Source: Coralloluteibacterium stylophorae (lineage in GTDB: Bacteria > Pseudomonadota > Gammaproteobacteria > Xanthomonadales > Xanthomonadaceae). From it: a stretch of DNA of 64,000 nt. The translations under genes were made by a program, and so were the position numbers. The stretch covers positions 1-64,000 of the forward strand of contig NZ_JAGQFT020000010.1 in assembly GCF_018122625.2 (NCBI RefSeq). Reading direction: 5' to 3'. Within the stretch, counting starts at the first letter, position 1, and every line of letters begins with the position of its first letter. Below, piece after piece: positions 56,289-64,000 of the stretch. Below the pieces are notes generated by a model that saw nothing but the letters and a program-made list of their open reading frames with translations, was not told where the DNA came from and did no database searches.

Positions 56289-56915
56289 TCACCTACGAAG
56301 AGTCAGCCATTCGAATGGAGCGCCCTGATAACCGCTCACGTTAAAGCTGCGAATCCATTGCTCAAGGTTCGCAATCAGTTGCGCATCGTCAAAGGTGGTT
56401 AGGCCTCTTCCTGTTTTGCATAGAGGCCGATCTTGCTGGTCCTTCAGTTCCTCGGGAAACTCCGGACCCTCTCCCCCGAAATACACAAAATCATTACTGA
56501 TCAGAACCCTATTGACGCCCGTATCACGGGCGACATGGTCCGGGTTGAGCGTGCCATTGAGGCGGGAGTGAAATGAGTCTCGCTGCTGCCAGGCAGCTCC
56601 AGGCACGGCCCTGAAGTAGATGTTGTCTCCGCAACTTTGCTTCCGACTTCCATTGCGGTACGGCTTCTTGTATTCAAACCGTGGATCTGCGCCGTATTCG
56701 TCAAATGTCATCGCCTCGGTAACGCGCATCGCGTACACGAGACGCCCGCCACGTCGGACAGTTCTATCATTGCTGCCACTGCCGACCACCCAATCACCGA
56801 TGTCAGCGGATCGGCGGATATTGGGTTTGCAGGTCGCAAGCGTGCAGTAGCCATAGAAAGGATTGGGTGCGAAACCACTGTCGTATCGCACCACATAGGA
56901 GTGAATGCGAGCCAT
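56289..56915 (-). CDS. Nmad2-type nucleotide-modification-associated protein
   Basis: This 208-aa protein has ARIHSYVVRYDSGFAPNPFYGYCTLATCKPNIRRSADIGDWVVGSGS, RLVYAMRVTEAMTFDEYG and NRVLISNDFVYFGGEGPEFP, fitting the Nmad2 domain. That domain was defined by its link to DNA-base modification and conflict systems. Its chemistry is unknown. Its start shares one base with the stop of the upstream TIR-like gene (TGATG), and mazG follows 3 bases later. Confidence 0.72.
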   Translation of the reverse strand: MARIHSYVVRYDSGFAPNPFYGYCTLATCKPNIRRSADIGDWVVGSGSNDRTVRRGGRLVYAMRVTEAMTFDEYGADPRFEYKKPYRNGSRKQSCGDNIYFRAVPGAAWQQRDSFHSRLNGTLNPDHVARDTGVNRVLISNDFVYFGGEGPEFPEELKDQQDRPLCKTGRGLTTFDDAQLIANLEQWIRSFNVSGYQGAPFEWLTLRR

Positions 56916-57382
56916 CAGCAGGGATGCCGCATGAGTGGAACCGGGTCGCAGGCGCCGCCGTCAGGCTTTTCCCACGAGTCCTTCCCATTGATCGCGTCAA
57001 TGATTGCATCGCCGTTCCACCCAACCAAGGCGTCGGCATACTCTTTCAGGGCATCCGGGAGGTCGCATTCCTTCTCACCATGCTCCCAAACACCAACAAT
57101 GCGCTTGCCCTGTTTGGCCGCATACTCAATTTCCCAGTTCACCCAGTCGCTGTTCTTGGTCTGGGGGGAGACGTAGCAAATGAACACTCCGGCCCAGTTG
57201 ATCGCAGGGGCAAGGATCTGCGTCTTTATGTAGTGCTCATCGGAAGCATTGTTGAACTTTCCTGTATGGATGGAGGAATCCCTGATTTCCATCCCATTTG
57301 GAGCCAACAGATCCTTGAGCTTTTGGAGCCCGTGATCGTCCTTATGGACATGGCTGATAAACACATTCCTTTTCTCTGTCAC
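56915..57382 (-). CDS. second ThsB-like TIR protein
   Basis: This 155-aa single-domain TIR-like protein has RNVFISHVHKDDHGLQKLKDLL, IKTQILAPAINWAGVFICYVSPQTKNSDWVNWEIEYAAKQGKRIVGVW and DALVGWNGDAIIDAI. Trp80 and Glu84 repeat the W-x3-E pattern of the other two TIR proteins in this island. Its start is inside the ATGA that ends res, so its translation is tied to the restriction subunit. Confidence 0.82.
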   Translation of the reverse strand: MTEKRNVFISHVHKDDHGLQKLKDLLAPNGMEIRDSSIHTGKFNNASDEHYIKTQILAPAINWAGVFICYVSPQTKNSDWVNWEIEYAAKQGKRIVGVWEHGEKECDLPDALKEYADALVGWNGDAIIDAINGKDSWEKPDGGACDPVPLMRHPC

Positions 57383-60300
57383 CTGTCACCTCCAAGGTTT
57401 TCATATGATCTGAAGATCGCAGCCGATTCAGCCAAAAGGTCGATGACAGAACGCTCGACCACGTAGCGTGCCGGATTCTCGCCAACCGCCAGCGCCTCAA
57501 AATGCGCCTCGCCACAGGCGATTTTTGCGCGCTCCTTGTTGCGCAGGTCGTCAGTGAACAGGCTGCCCTTGGTCTCCACCACGAAGTAAAGACGCTGCGC
57601 GCCGTCTTCCTCCACCAGCACGGCCCAGTCGGGGTTGTAGCTGCCCAGTGGCGTGGGCACCTTGAACCAGCCGGGCAGCTTGGCGTAGAGCTTAATGGCG
57701 TCGTTCTTCTCAAGCGCATCGGCAAAGTCGCGCTCGGTTGTCGAGTCATAGACCACGTGCTCGTAGATGGACTTTTCAGTGTCCATCAGCATGTCCTTGA
57801 GATAGCCGGTCAGCTCCTCCTGATCGAACAGTTCCTGGGCATAGAAATGTTCGTCGCCCAGCTTTTGGTACTTGATGCCATCCACCAGCGCCAGGCGCTT
57901 GCAGCGGTTGATGGTCTCGGCGGTCAGCTCGATGAACTGCTGCGGGTTGCGCTTGAAGTCGTCCAGCCGCCCGCTGCCGCTCAGGATGGTGGCGATGCTC
58001 CGGCGGGTGAGTTGGGTGCGATCCTGGAGGTCGGTGAGCAGGTCCGGCAGCTCGACGTCCGTCTCGTCCAGGACGACAGTTGCCGCGCCCGCTTTCTCCG
58101 TGGCCTCCACCCCTGCCTTGCCGATGGCGATGTCGGCCTTGCGCCATTGCAGCCGGGCCTTGGGGATGGCCGGGGCTTGTCGAAGCGAATCGATGCAGTT
58201 CTGGATCAGCTTGTCATTATCGAACTGCACCCGATAGGTCGTCTTGTGCTTGATGCGATCCCACAGCTCCTTGAACTCGGGGCTGAGATAGACGCCCTTG
58301 CGCACGGCAACCTGCTTGCGCTCGTCGGCGTTCTTGATTTCCAGACGGCCCGACACCTTGCGCAGCACCTCGGCGATTTGACTGCGCTGCGCGTCGAACT
58401 CCGCAGGTAGCGCCAGGGTTCCATCCTTTAACGCCGTCTTCAGCGAGTCCTGCACCTTGCCCTTGGCGTCGATGTGTCCCGCAGCCTTCAAGTGCTCCCA
58501 TAGCACCTTCGACTGTTCGACACCCAGGGGCACGGTTTGGCCATCGGCCGCCGTCACGGCGATAGCAGCGAACTGGTGTTGCTCGACGATGCCAAAGCGG
58601 ATGCCGGTGTCGGCCTCTATCTCCTTCTGCAGGTTCTCGGCGAACTGCTCGTAGTTCTCGGTGGCGATCACGGTCAGGGTGTTGACCTCGAAGCCCCGCA
58701 CACGCTCACCGTGCTGATTCACGCACAAACGCAATCCGCGGCCGATGGTCTGACGACGTTCGCGCTCGGTCTGAATGTCGCGCAGGGTGCAAATCTGGAA
58801 GACGTTGGGGTTGTCCCAGCCTTCCTTCAGGGCCGAATGGGAGAAAATGAACTTGAGCGATGTGTCGAAGGACAGCAGCTTTTCCTTCTCCTTCATGATC
58901 AGGTTGTAGGCGCGCTCGGCATTCTCGCGGTTGCCCGCATTGTTCTCTGCGGTATCTGTCCAGCCACCTTTCTTGTCGATGGAGAAGTAGCCGTTGTGTA
59001 CTTCCTCTGCAGCGGAGTCCAGGTCGATCTCGGCGAAGAGGCTCTGGTAGGCCGGCAGCTTGGCGGCACGCCGATACTCCTTTTCAAAGATGCGGGCGTA
59101 GTCACCTTTGACCGTATTGCCGTCCGCGTCGTACTGGCGGTACCTGTCCACCGCATCGATGAAAAAAAGCGATAGAACCTTGATACCCAGCGGCCGCAGG
59201 CGCTTTTCCTTGTCCAGATGCTCGCGAATCGTGCGACGGATCATTTCGCGTTGCACGGCCAGCGCATCCACGTCACCGTGGGCTTGGCCCGGCTTCAAGA
59301 AAACTTCTCCACCGGGGTAACGCAGCTCCATGAACTCGTCGCCCCTGGCCGTGTTGATCTCGCCGACGCGAAAATCGGCATAGATCGGACGCTTGGCAAG
59401 CTGCTCCAGGTCGTCACCATCGGATACGACGAGCTCCTGCCGCTTCACACCGCTGGCGGTGGCCACATCCAGTTCGACCCTGGCACTGATGGTCCCGCGC
59501 TTGTTGGCCACCGATATCAACCGCACGAAGGGTTTGTTGTGCGCATCCTCCACCGTCGCCGAGGCCACCTCGATCTGTTTGACCAGTTTTCGCTCGTAGG
59601 CATCGACTGCGTCGAGGCGAAATACCATGTGGTGCTTGTCCACATGGGTCGCGGAATATCGCAGGGTGCAGAGTGGATTCATCGCATCCAGAGCCTCTTT
59701 GCCGCGCCCCTCGAGGCCACCATCCACACTCTGGGGTTCGTCCACGATGACGATGGGCCGGGTCGCCTTGATCAGGTCGATGGGCTTCTCTCCGCCGGTC
59801 TTCTCGCTGTCCTTGTAGAGGTTGTTGACGTCCTTCTTGTTGATGGCGCCCACTGTCACCACCATGACTTGGATGTTCGAGCTGGTGGCAAAGTTGCGCA
59901 CCTGCCCGAGCTTGTTGGAGTCGTAGAGGAAGTAGTCGAAGGGCACCCCGGCGTAGAGTCCCTTGAAGTGGTCTTCGGTGATCTGCAGGGTCTTGTAGAC
60001 GCCTTCCTTGATCGCGACCGACGGCACCACGATGACGAACTTGGTGAAGCCGTAGCGCTTGTTCAGCTCGAAGATCGTGCGCAGGTAGACGTAGGTCTTG
60101 CCGGTGCCGGTTTCCATTTCCACGGTGAAGTCGCCGGAAGTCAGCGCGCCGGAGGGCGGCAGGCCACCACGCAACTGGATGTCCGCCAGATTCCTGAGAA
60201 GCTCGTCGTCAAGCAGGGTCAGTCGGTTGCCAACGCCCAGATCCGACTCGGCCATGCCCAGCGTCATTTGCTCAGGCTGGGTCCCGGGAAACAGGTCCGA

Positions 60301-60432
60301 TCCCACCGGCATCGGCGCCTTCATCGTCACCGTGAACTCGGTGCGGCACACCTCCTGGCCACGGAACAGGTCGCACACGGCCGCAATGGCCTGCATCTGG
60401 TAGTCGAGGTTGGGCTCGAAGTGAAGTTTCAT
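57379..60432 (-). CDS. res: type III restriction enzyme Res subunit
   Basis: This 1017-aa SF2 helicase-endonuclease has Walker A METGTGKT at 106-113, the DExx box DEPQ at 231-234 and motif VI QTIGRGLRL from 561. A C-terminal PD-(D/E)XK nuclease has Asp935 (NPDWAVL) and Glu953/Lys955 (VETKG). The start is the ATG before KLHFEPNLDYQMQAI, with AGGGAGGT 6 bases upstream. With Mod it cleaves DNA lacking methylation after ATP-driven translocation or switching. Its stop is coupled to a TIR-like gene. Confidence 0.92.
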   Translation of the reverse strand: MKLHFEPNLDYQMQAIAAVCDLFRGQEVCRTEFTVTMKAPMPVGSDLFPGTQPEQMTLGMAESDLGVGNRLTLLDDELLRNLADIQLRGGLPPSGALTSGDFTVEMETGTGKTYVYLRTIFELNKRYGFTKFVIVVPSVAIKEGVYKTLQITEDHFKGLYAGVPFDYFLYDSNKLGQVRNFATSSNIQVMVVTVGAINKKDVNNLYKDSEKTGGEKPIDLIKATRPIVIVDEPQSVDGGLEGRGKEALDAMNPLCTLRYSATHVDKHHMVFRLDAVDAYERKLVKQIEVASATVEDAHNKPFVRLISVANKRGTISARVELDVATASGVKRQELVVSDGDDLEQLAKRPIYADFRVGEINTARGDEFMELRYPGGEVFLKPGQAHGDVDALAVQREMIRRTIREHLDKEKRLRPLGIKVLSLFFIDAVDRYRQYDADGNTVKGDYARIFEKEYRRAAKLPAYQSLFAEIDLDSAAEEVHNGYFSIDKKGGWTDTAENNAGNRENAERAYNLIMKEKEKLLSFDTSLKFIFSHSALKEGWDNPNVFQICTLRDIQTERERRQTIGRGLRLCVNQHGERVRGFEVNTLTVIATENYEQFAENLQKEIEADTGIRFGIVEQHQFAAIAVTAADGQTVPLGVEQSKVLWEHLKAAGHIDAKGKVQDSLKTALKDGTLALPAEFDAQRSQIAEVLRKVSGRLEIKNADERKQVAVRKGVYLSPEFKELWDRIKHKTTYRVQFDNDKLIQNCIDSLRQAPAIPKARLQWRKADIAIGKAGVEATEKAGAATVVLDETDVELPDLLTDLQDRTQLTRRSIATILSGSGRLDDFKRNPQQFIELTAETINRCKRLALVDGIKYQKLGDEHFYAQELFDQEELTGYLKDMLMDTEKSIYEHVVYDSTTERDFADALEKNDAIKLYAKLPGWFKVPTPLGSYNPDWAVLVEEDGAQRLYFVVETKGSLFTDDLRNKERAKIACGEAHFEALAVGENPARYVVERSVIDLLAESAAIFRSYENLGGDR

Positions 60433-60578
60433 GGCGTACCTCCCTGTACGCCACCCTGCGGGCAGCCTTCGGCTGTGCAAAACGGCTGTCCTGCCGTTTT
60501 GTCATGCGTACCTCCCTGTACGCCACCCTGCGGGCGCACTGGCGCGCGTGCAAATTCCCTATCCTGATAATTTGTCAT
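60429..60578 (-). CDS. 49-aa mini-ORF between mod and res
   Basis: The small open frame encodes MTNYQDREFARAPVRPQGGV and ends PQGGVQGGTP. The peptide motif PQGGVQGGT occurs twice because the DNA is a tandem repeat. It starts 11 bases after mod and its TGA overlaps the res start codon (ATGA), exactly as a translational-coupling leader would. Whether the peptide itself acts is unknown. Confidence 0.45.
   Translation of the reverse strand: MTNYQDREFARAPVRPQGGVQGGTHDKTAGQPFCTAEGCPQGGVQGGTP
60433..60578 (-). repeat. two tandem 73-base start-codon/Shine-Dalgarno units
   Basis: Units 60506-60578 and 60433-60505 (minus strand) both begin ATGACAAA, share TTTGCAC, and end with the same 29-base block containing CAGGGAGGTACGC. 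Each unit therefore carries an ATG and ends with a strong Shine-Dalgarno for the ATG that follows. Since 73 is not a multiple of three, copy-number change would shift frame. Confidence 0.85.
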
Positions 60579-60588
60579 AGCGGCACCA

Positions 60589-62508
60589 TCACAGACTGCG
60601 CACGTTCTGGATGCCGTGCTGCTCCAGAATGGCGGCGAGGTTGGTCTTGGCGACATCGTTTTCAAAGGCGCTGTCGCGGAACACGCAGGTCGTGTCACCG
60701 GCGGGCGCCAGTTCCTTGTGCCAGTCGATGATGCCTTGGGCCAGCGGCTCCACCTGCTTAGCCGTAATCCGCTCGGCAAGGCAGGCCATCAGCACGCCGC
60801 CACCCACGGAATGCACCTCACGGCTCGCGATGGTGCGCTGCTCGATGGGCACGCACAGGTCGAGGCCGAGCTTGAGCAACAGCTCAAATAGCAAGTCGGC
60901 CTCCGAGCGACCTTCGAGCAAATGATCTTGGTGGTCGAACAACGAGGCTTCCAGATCCGCCGGGTTGGGGTTCCAGGCGCGGATATTGGAGTGGTCCAGC
61001 TTGAAGACGCGGAAGCCGATATCGCCGGTAAACAGCGGGTTGTCGGCTTTGATCTTGGTTGCGGCGCGGCGCAGGCGTTCTTTGGTGAGTTCGGCGATGT
61101 TGCGGGGCTTGCCGAGTTGATCGCAGAACTCGGCGGCGGCCTTCTGCTCTTTGGTTTCGGGGTCAAGCGGCTCGGGAAGCTGGACCAGCACATATGAGCG
61201 CTGCCCGCCATCGACGGCATTCTGAGCCATCACGGAGTGCCCACTGGTACCCGAGCCTGCAAAGAAGTCGAGGACGATTGCGTCCGATCCGCTACCTATC
61301 GCTGCAATGGTTTTAAGAAGTTTCGTCGGCTTCGGGTTGCTGAAGTATTCGCCACCCATCAAATCTCGAACTTCGGTGCTGCCGGTCCGGGTGCGCCCGA
61401 ACCGCTCATCAACCAGTAGCGAGCGCGGCTTTCCGCCGGGTTTCTCGTAATTCTTGGTGTATACATGTCCGTCCTTGAAAACAAGCGAATCCATATTGTT
61501 CTTGACCTTGTCCTTTGACCAACGCCAGATGGCATTGGGTCGCGTTTGATCACGGTGCTCCAACTTGTAAATCGTTCCATCAGGTCCAACAAGGTCGTAG
61601 TCCATCGAGCTGGAATACTGCAAATTTTGCTTATCAAGGCGCTCCAGCGAGTAGCGACCGTGTTCGTCCTCGTTGTTGTATGTCGTGGTTGCAACTGCAT
61701 CAGGGTCAAGGCCGACGATGTTGTCAGTCCTCTCGCGCGAGAAACAAACGACATATTCATGATCGACGGCCACTTCACCGCTGTCGTTCGCACCACCAGA
61801 CTTGCTTTTCCAGATGAATGACGCAATGTGGTTTTCTTCACCAAAGACTTCGCTACAGGCCTTGATCAGATTGTCGATTTCTTTATCGTCGATCGAAATG
61901 AAGATCACGCCATCTTTGCGAAGAAGATTTCGCGCCAGCTTCAAGCGCGGATACATCATATTGAGCCAGTCCGTGTGAAAGCGCCCCGACGCTTCGGTGT
62001 TCGAACTGATCTTGCGCCCGCCCTCCACCTGCCCGGTCAGTTCCAAATAGTTCTTGATGTTGTCCTGGAAGTTGTCCGGGTACACAAAGTCCTTGCCGGT
62101 GTTATAGGGCGGGTCGATATAGATGAGCTTGACCTTGCCGACATAGCTTTTTTGCAGCAGCTTGAGCACTTCGAGGTTGTCGCCCTCGATCATCAGGTTC
62201 TGAGTGGTGTCCCAATCCACGCTCTCGTCCGGACAGGGGCGCAGAGTGCCGGTACTCGGTGTCAGCGCCAATTGCCGGGCGCGGCGCTTGCCGTGCCAGT
62301 TGAGTCCGTATTTCTCGTCGGCATCGGTGACGGTCTGGTCACCCACCAGCGCCTTGAGCACATCCACATTCACCGCCGTGCCGTTCGGGCCTTCAGTAAT
62401 GAGCTCCGGGAATAGGGCCTTGAGCTGGTCGATGTTGCCCGCCACCAGATCGGTGGACTGGGCCAGGTGGCTTGCGGCGTCGATGATCTGCATCTGCTTC
62501 TCCATCAT
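60589..62508 (-). CDS. mod: type III adenine methyltransferase Mod
   Basis: This 639-aa beta-class N6-adenine methyltransferase has motif IV DPPYNTG at 132-138 and the SAM motif DFFAGSGTS from 414. The intervening ~280 residues include the variable target-recognition region (about 220-370). It methylates one strand of an asymmetric site and confers specificity on Res. The ATG at 62508 (MMEKQM) was chosen. The ATG at 62496 has a better Shine-Dalgarno and is possible. Confidence 0.92.
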   Translation of the reverse strand: MMEKQMQIIDAASHLAQSTDLVAGNIDQLKALFPELITEGPNGTAVNVDVLKALVGDQTVTDADEKYGLNWHGKRRARQLALTPSTGTLRPCPDESVDWDTTQNLMIEGDNLEVLKLLQKSYVGKVKLIYIDPPYNTGKDFVYPDNFQDNIKNYLELTGQVEGGRKISSNTEASGRFHTDWLNMMYPRLKLARNLLRKDGVIFISIDDKEIDNLIKACSEVFGEENHIASFIWKSKSGGANDSGEVAVDHEYVVCFSRERTDNIVGLDPDAVATTTYNNEDEHGRYSLERLDKQNLQYSSSMDYDLVGPDGTIYKLEHRDQTRPNAIWRWSKDKVKNNMDSLVFKDGHVYTKNYEKPGGKPRSLLVDERFGRTRTGSTEVRDLMGGEYFSNPKPTKLLKTIAAIGSGSDAIVLDFFAGSGTSGHSVMAQNAVDGGQRSYVLVQLPEPLDPETKEQKAAAEFCDQLGKPRNIAELTKERLRRAATKIKADNPLFTGDIGFRVFKLDHSNIRAWNPNPADLEASLFDHQDHLLEGRSEADLLFELLLKLGLDLCVPIEQRTIASREVHSVGGGVLMACLAERITAKQVEPLAQGIIDWHKELAPAGDTTCVFRDSAFENDVAKTNLAAILEQHGIQNVRSL

Positions 62509-62519
62509 TTGTTCGATCT

Positions 62520-63323
62520 TCAAAGCTGTTCGCGTGCTGCAGCCAGTTGGACCAGCACGCGCTTGAGCGCGAGGTTCAGTTCCACCTGCCGCGCCAGTTG
62601 TTTTTCTTTGGCCGCCAGCGTGCGCAAACGGGTCGCCTCGGTTTCCAACCGCGCGCATTCCTGCAGAGCATGGCGACGGATTGCGGCCTGCTCGGGGCCG
62701 TCGGCCGCTTTGAACATCCCGGTCAGCTTCGCCGCCAACAGCGCCTGCGCGCTATCCATCCACCCCTGATACAAGGCGAAAAGTGAGGATCGTGGCTGGC
62801 GAGTCAAGGCGATGGCCTGAACAAATGCGTTCAACGCGTCGAGAGACGGCGCGTCCTCGGGCAACGACATGGACACCATGTCGCTATCCAGCACCACTTT
62901 GCTCGCTTCGTTCTGTGCCCAGCGCTTATGTGCCAAAGAGAGCGTCATGCTCTGTCCGGAGTACAGCAGCAACAGCACCGGATAGGGGACCGCACGGTGC
63001 ACCAGTTCGGCGAGGCGGGCGGCGTTCGCTGGCCTGATTTTGTCTTGCGCGGGCTGGCTTCGCAGCGTCACAGCAAGCACCGCGACCTCTAGATACTCGC
63101 GCAACTCGTCGCGGTAGTCAGGCACGCCGACGGTGTTCGGCTTGAGCGCCGCGACCCACTGTATCTCCTCGACGGTATTGGCGATCAGTCGCTTGTCGGC
63201 AGCCGTGGGGGCTCCGTTCTCCAGCAGCAGCTTCTTCGGCACGCGCTGATCGACTCGGCAGCCGTCGGGCAGACCAAGCGAGGCGATGAATCCTGGTACG
63301 TCCAGCAGCATGGTTCGCGTCAC
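62520..63323 (-). CDS. DUF4391 protein of the restriction operon
   Basis: This 267-aa protein has LPDGCRVDQRVPKKLLLENGAPTAADKRLIANTVEEIQWVAALKPNTVGV and YLEVAVLAVTLRSQP, the DUF4391 pattern, and a coiled C-terminus (RLETEATRLRTLAAKEKQLARQVELNLALKRVL). DUF4391 genes commonly sit before mod in type III-like systems, and their function is unknown. It is coupled to the S8 gene upstream by ATGA and ends 11 bases before mod. Confidence 0.78.
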   Translation of the reverse strand: MTRTMLLDVPGFIASLGLPDGCRVDQRVPKKLLLENGAPTAADKRLIANTVEEIQWVAALKPNTVGVPDYRDELREYLEVAVLAVTLRSQPAQDKIRPANAARLAELVHRAVPYPVLLLLYSGQSMTLSLAHKRWAQNEASKVVLDSDMVSMSLPEDAPSLDALNAFVQAIALTRQPRSSLFALYQGWMDSAQALLAAKLTGMFKAADGPEQAAIRRHALQECARLETEATRLRTLAAKEKQLARQVELNLALKRVLVQLAAAREQL

Positions 63324-64000
63324 ACCCTCGCACGAGCACGCGCCTGGACGCGGGCTTCAAGCACGGCGCGGACATGGGCGTAGAGCTGGGCATTCGCCTG
63401 CTCGCGGTCGGCGAGCACCGCAGCGAGCGCATAGGGTTCTTCGCCATCGCGGCCGTTCGACCATGGGCTGTCCTGGCGAGTCACCACCACGAAGACCTTG
63501 TTGCCGTTCGTAAGCGCCTGTTTGAATCTCCAGCGAGAAACCTGCAACGTGCCGTTCTTGCGTGCGTCGTTGGACAGCCAGCGACCGTTGCTGCGCTCTC
63601 CCATGCCTTGCTCACGGTTCCGACGGAAAGCCTGTGTCACCTCGTCCAGGCCACTTGCTGTAACTACGGAGAACCACAGCTTGCTCATGCGGTAGTCCAG
63701 CCGCGTGGTACGGACGGCTGGACTGTGCGCCAGGGCAACCGTTATCTCCCGCGTACGGCGGCCGCCCGCCCAGAAGCTGTCAGGCAGCGGCAGCTCGAAA
63801 AAATGGTGTTGGTCGTTGCCGATGCGCTCTTCGGTCAGCAAGGTGACGGTGTGGTCCAACGACCGAAAGAGGGCAGCATCCTCTACACACCCATAGCCGA
63901 TCAGACGCAGCAGCTTGTCGCGCCCTTCACCGTTGCCGTCGGGGTTGAGCAAGCTCTCGCAGGCTTGCGGCCAGCCGGCATGCGCGCCGATCAACGCACG
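63320..64000 (-). CDS. C-terminal part of a subtilisin-like (S8) defence protein, cut by window edge
   Basis: About 226 C-terminal residues are present and the frame is open to the window end. The visible start, RALIGAHAGWPQACES, looks like the last helix of a subtilase domain. KLLRLIGYGCVEDAALFRSLDHTVTLL, FFELPLPDSFW and REITVALAHSPAVRTTRLDY follow, as in the C-terminal jelly-roll of phage-defence S8 peptidases (IetS type). The catalytic Asp/His/Ser would lie outside the window. It overlaps DUF4391 by ATGA. Confidence 0.6.
   Translation of the reverse strand, partial: RALIGAHAGWPQACESLLNPDGNGEGRDKLLRLIGYGCVEDAALFRSLDHTVTLLTEERIGNDQHHFFELPLPDSFWAGGRRTREITVALAHSPAVRTTRLDYRMSKLWFSVVTASGLDEVTQAFRRNREQGMGERSNGRWLSNDARKNGTLQVSRWRFKQALTNGNKVFVVVTRQDSPWSNGRDGEEPYALAAVLADREQANAQLYAHVRAVLEARVQARARARV

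Larger units (their letters stand above)
21009..64000. mobile_element. ICEclc/PFGI-1-class integrative conjugative element (partial)
   Basis: The left boundary is the 18-bp tRNA-Gly 3' repeat. Inside are the hallmark genes of this ICE class in canonical order: AlpA, ParA, ParB, DUF2857, STY4528, PFL_4669, DUF3158, Ssb, TopB, DUF3085, DUF3577, DUF3275, methyltransferase, helicase, PilL, TIGR03759, transglycosylase, TIGR03765, TraD and TIGR03747. Cargo begins at about 52.1 kb. The integrase, relaxase, the rest of the mating-pair apparatus and the restored tRNA-Gly should lie to the right of the window. Confidence 0.9.

Noticed and set aside
60433-60578. possible CRISPR array
   Set aside because: There are only two adjacent diverged 73-base units with no spacer structure and no cas genes. 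They fit a translation-coupling repeat.

Overview
The window joins two kinds of DNA. Bases 1-21008 are the chromosome of a very GC-rich gammaproteobacterium, most likely a member of the Xanthomonadaceae/Lysobacteraceae (Luteimonas, Lysobacter or Pseudoxanthomonas type). The grounds are the gene content and the uniform high-GC codon use. Bases 21009-64000 are one end of an integrative and conjugative element (ICE) of the ICEclc/PFGI-1 class. It is inserted at the 3' end of a tRNA-Gly gene: the 18-bp tRNA-Gly 3' sequence sits at 21009-21026, and the tRNA's own terminator is left on the chromosomal side. The ICE runs past the right edge, so its integrase, relaxase and most of its type IV secretion genes are not seen here.

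Chromosome. A carotenoid operon (crtE, type 2 idi, crtX, crtY, crtI, crtB, every junction overlapping) with convergent crtZ encodes a complete route from IPP/DMAPP to zeaxanthin and its glucosides. Next come a copper module (copA-cueR on the minus strand and divergent copZ, each with a CueR-type promoter), a carboxypeptidase-like M14 protein, metF with a palindromic operator candidate, a branched-chain aminotransferase, a ColRS-like two-component system and a rimK-rimB pair.

ICE core. From the att site inward: LysR regulators, a probable BisR, AlpA, ParA (fused to a Shi/HicA-like tail), a ParB/BisD-like protein, a DUF2857/BisC-like protein, a STY4528-type replication protein, a HEPN-OST-HTH protein, PFL_4669 and DUF3158 proteins, Ssb and topoisomerase III. 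A string of small ICE proteins follows (DUF3085, DUF3577, DUF3275, a DNA methyltransferase, a large helicase and others), each separated by a hairpin. The first part of the conjugation apparatus comes last (PilL, TIGR03759, lytic transglycosylase, TIGR03765, TraD, TIGR03747). The noncoding DNA is also rich: a candidate replication origin inside the STY4528 gene, three copies of a 17-bp palindrome, and three copies of a structured intergenic element.

Cargo. Directly after the TIGR03747 gene the base composition drops and a defence island starts. A plus-strand operon encodes a TIR protein, a SLOG-like protein and a ThsB-like TIR protein, which together resemble Thoeris. Converging on it is a long, tightly overlapped minus-strand operon. 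In transcription order it encodes a subtilisin-like S8 protein (cut by the window edge), DUF4391, a type III Mod, a repeat-built mini-ORF, a type III Res, a second ThsB-like TIR protein, Nmad2, MazG and a uracil-DNA-glycosylase-like protein. The translational coupling of Res to TIR/Nmad2/MazG/UDG, and of the S8 protein to DUF4391-Mod, suggests one composite anti-phage system built from restriction, NAD+/nucleotide signalling and nucleotide sanitation. This is the most novel feature of the window.
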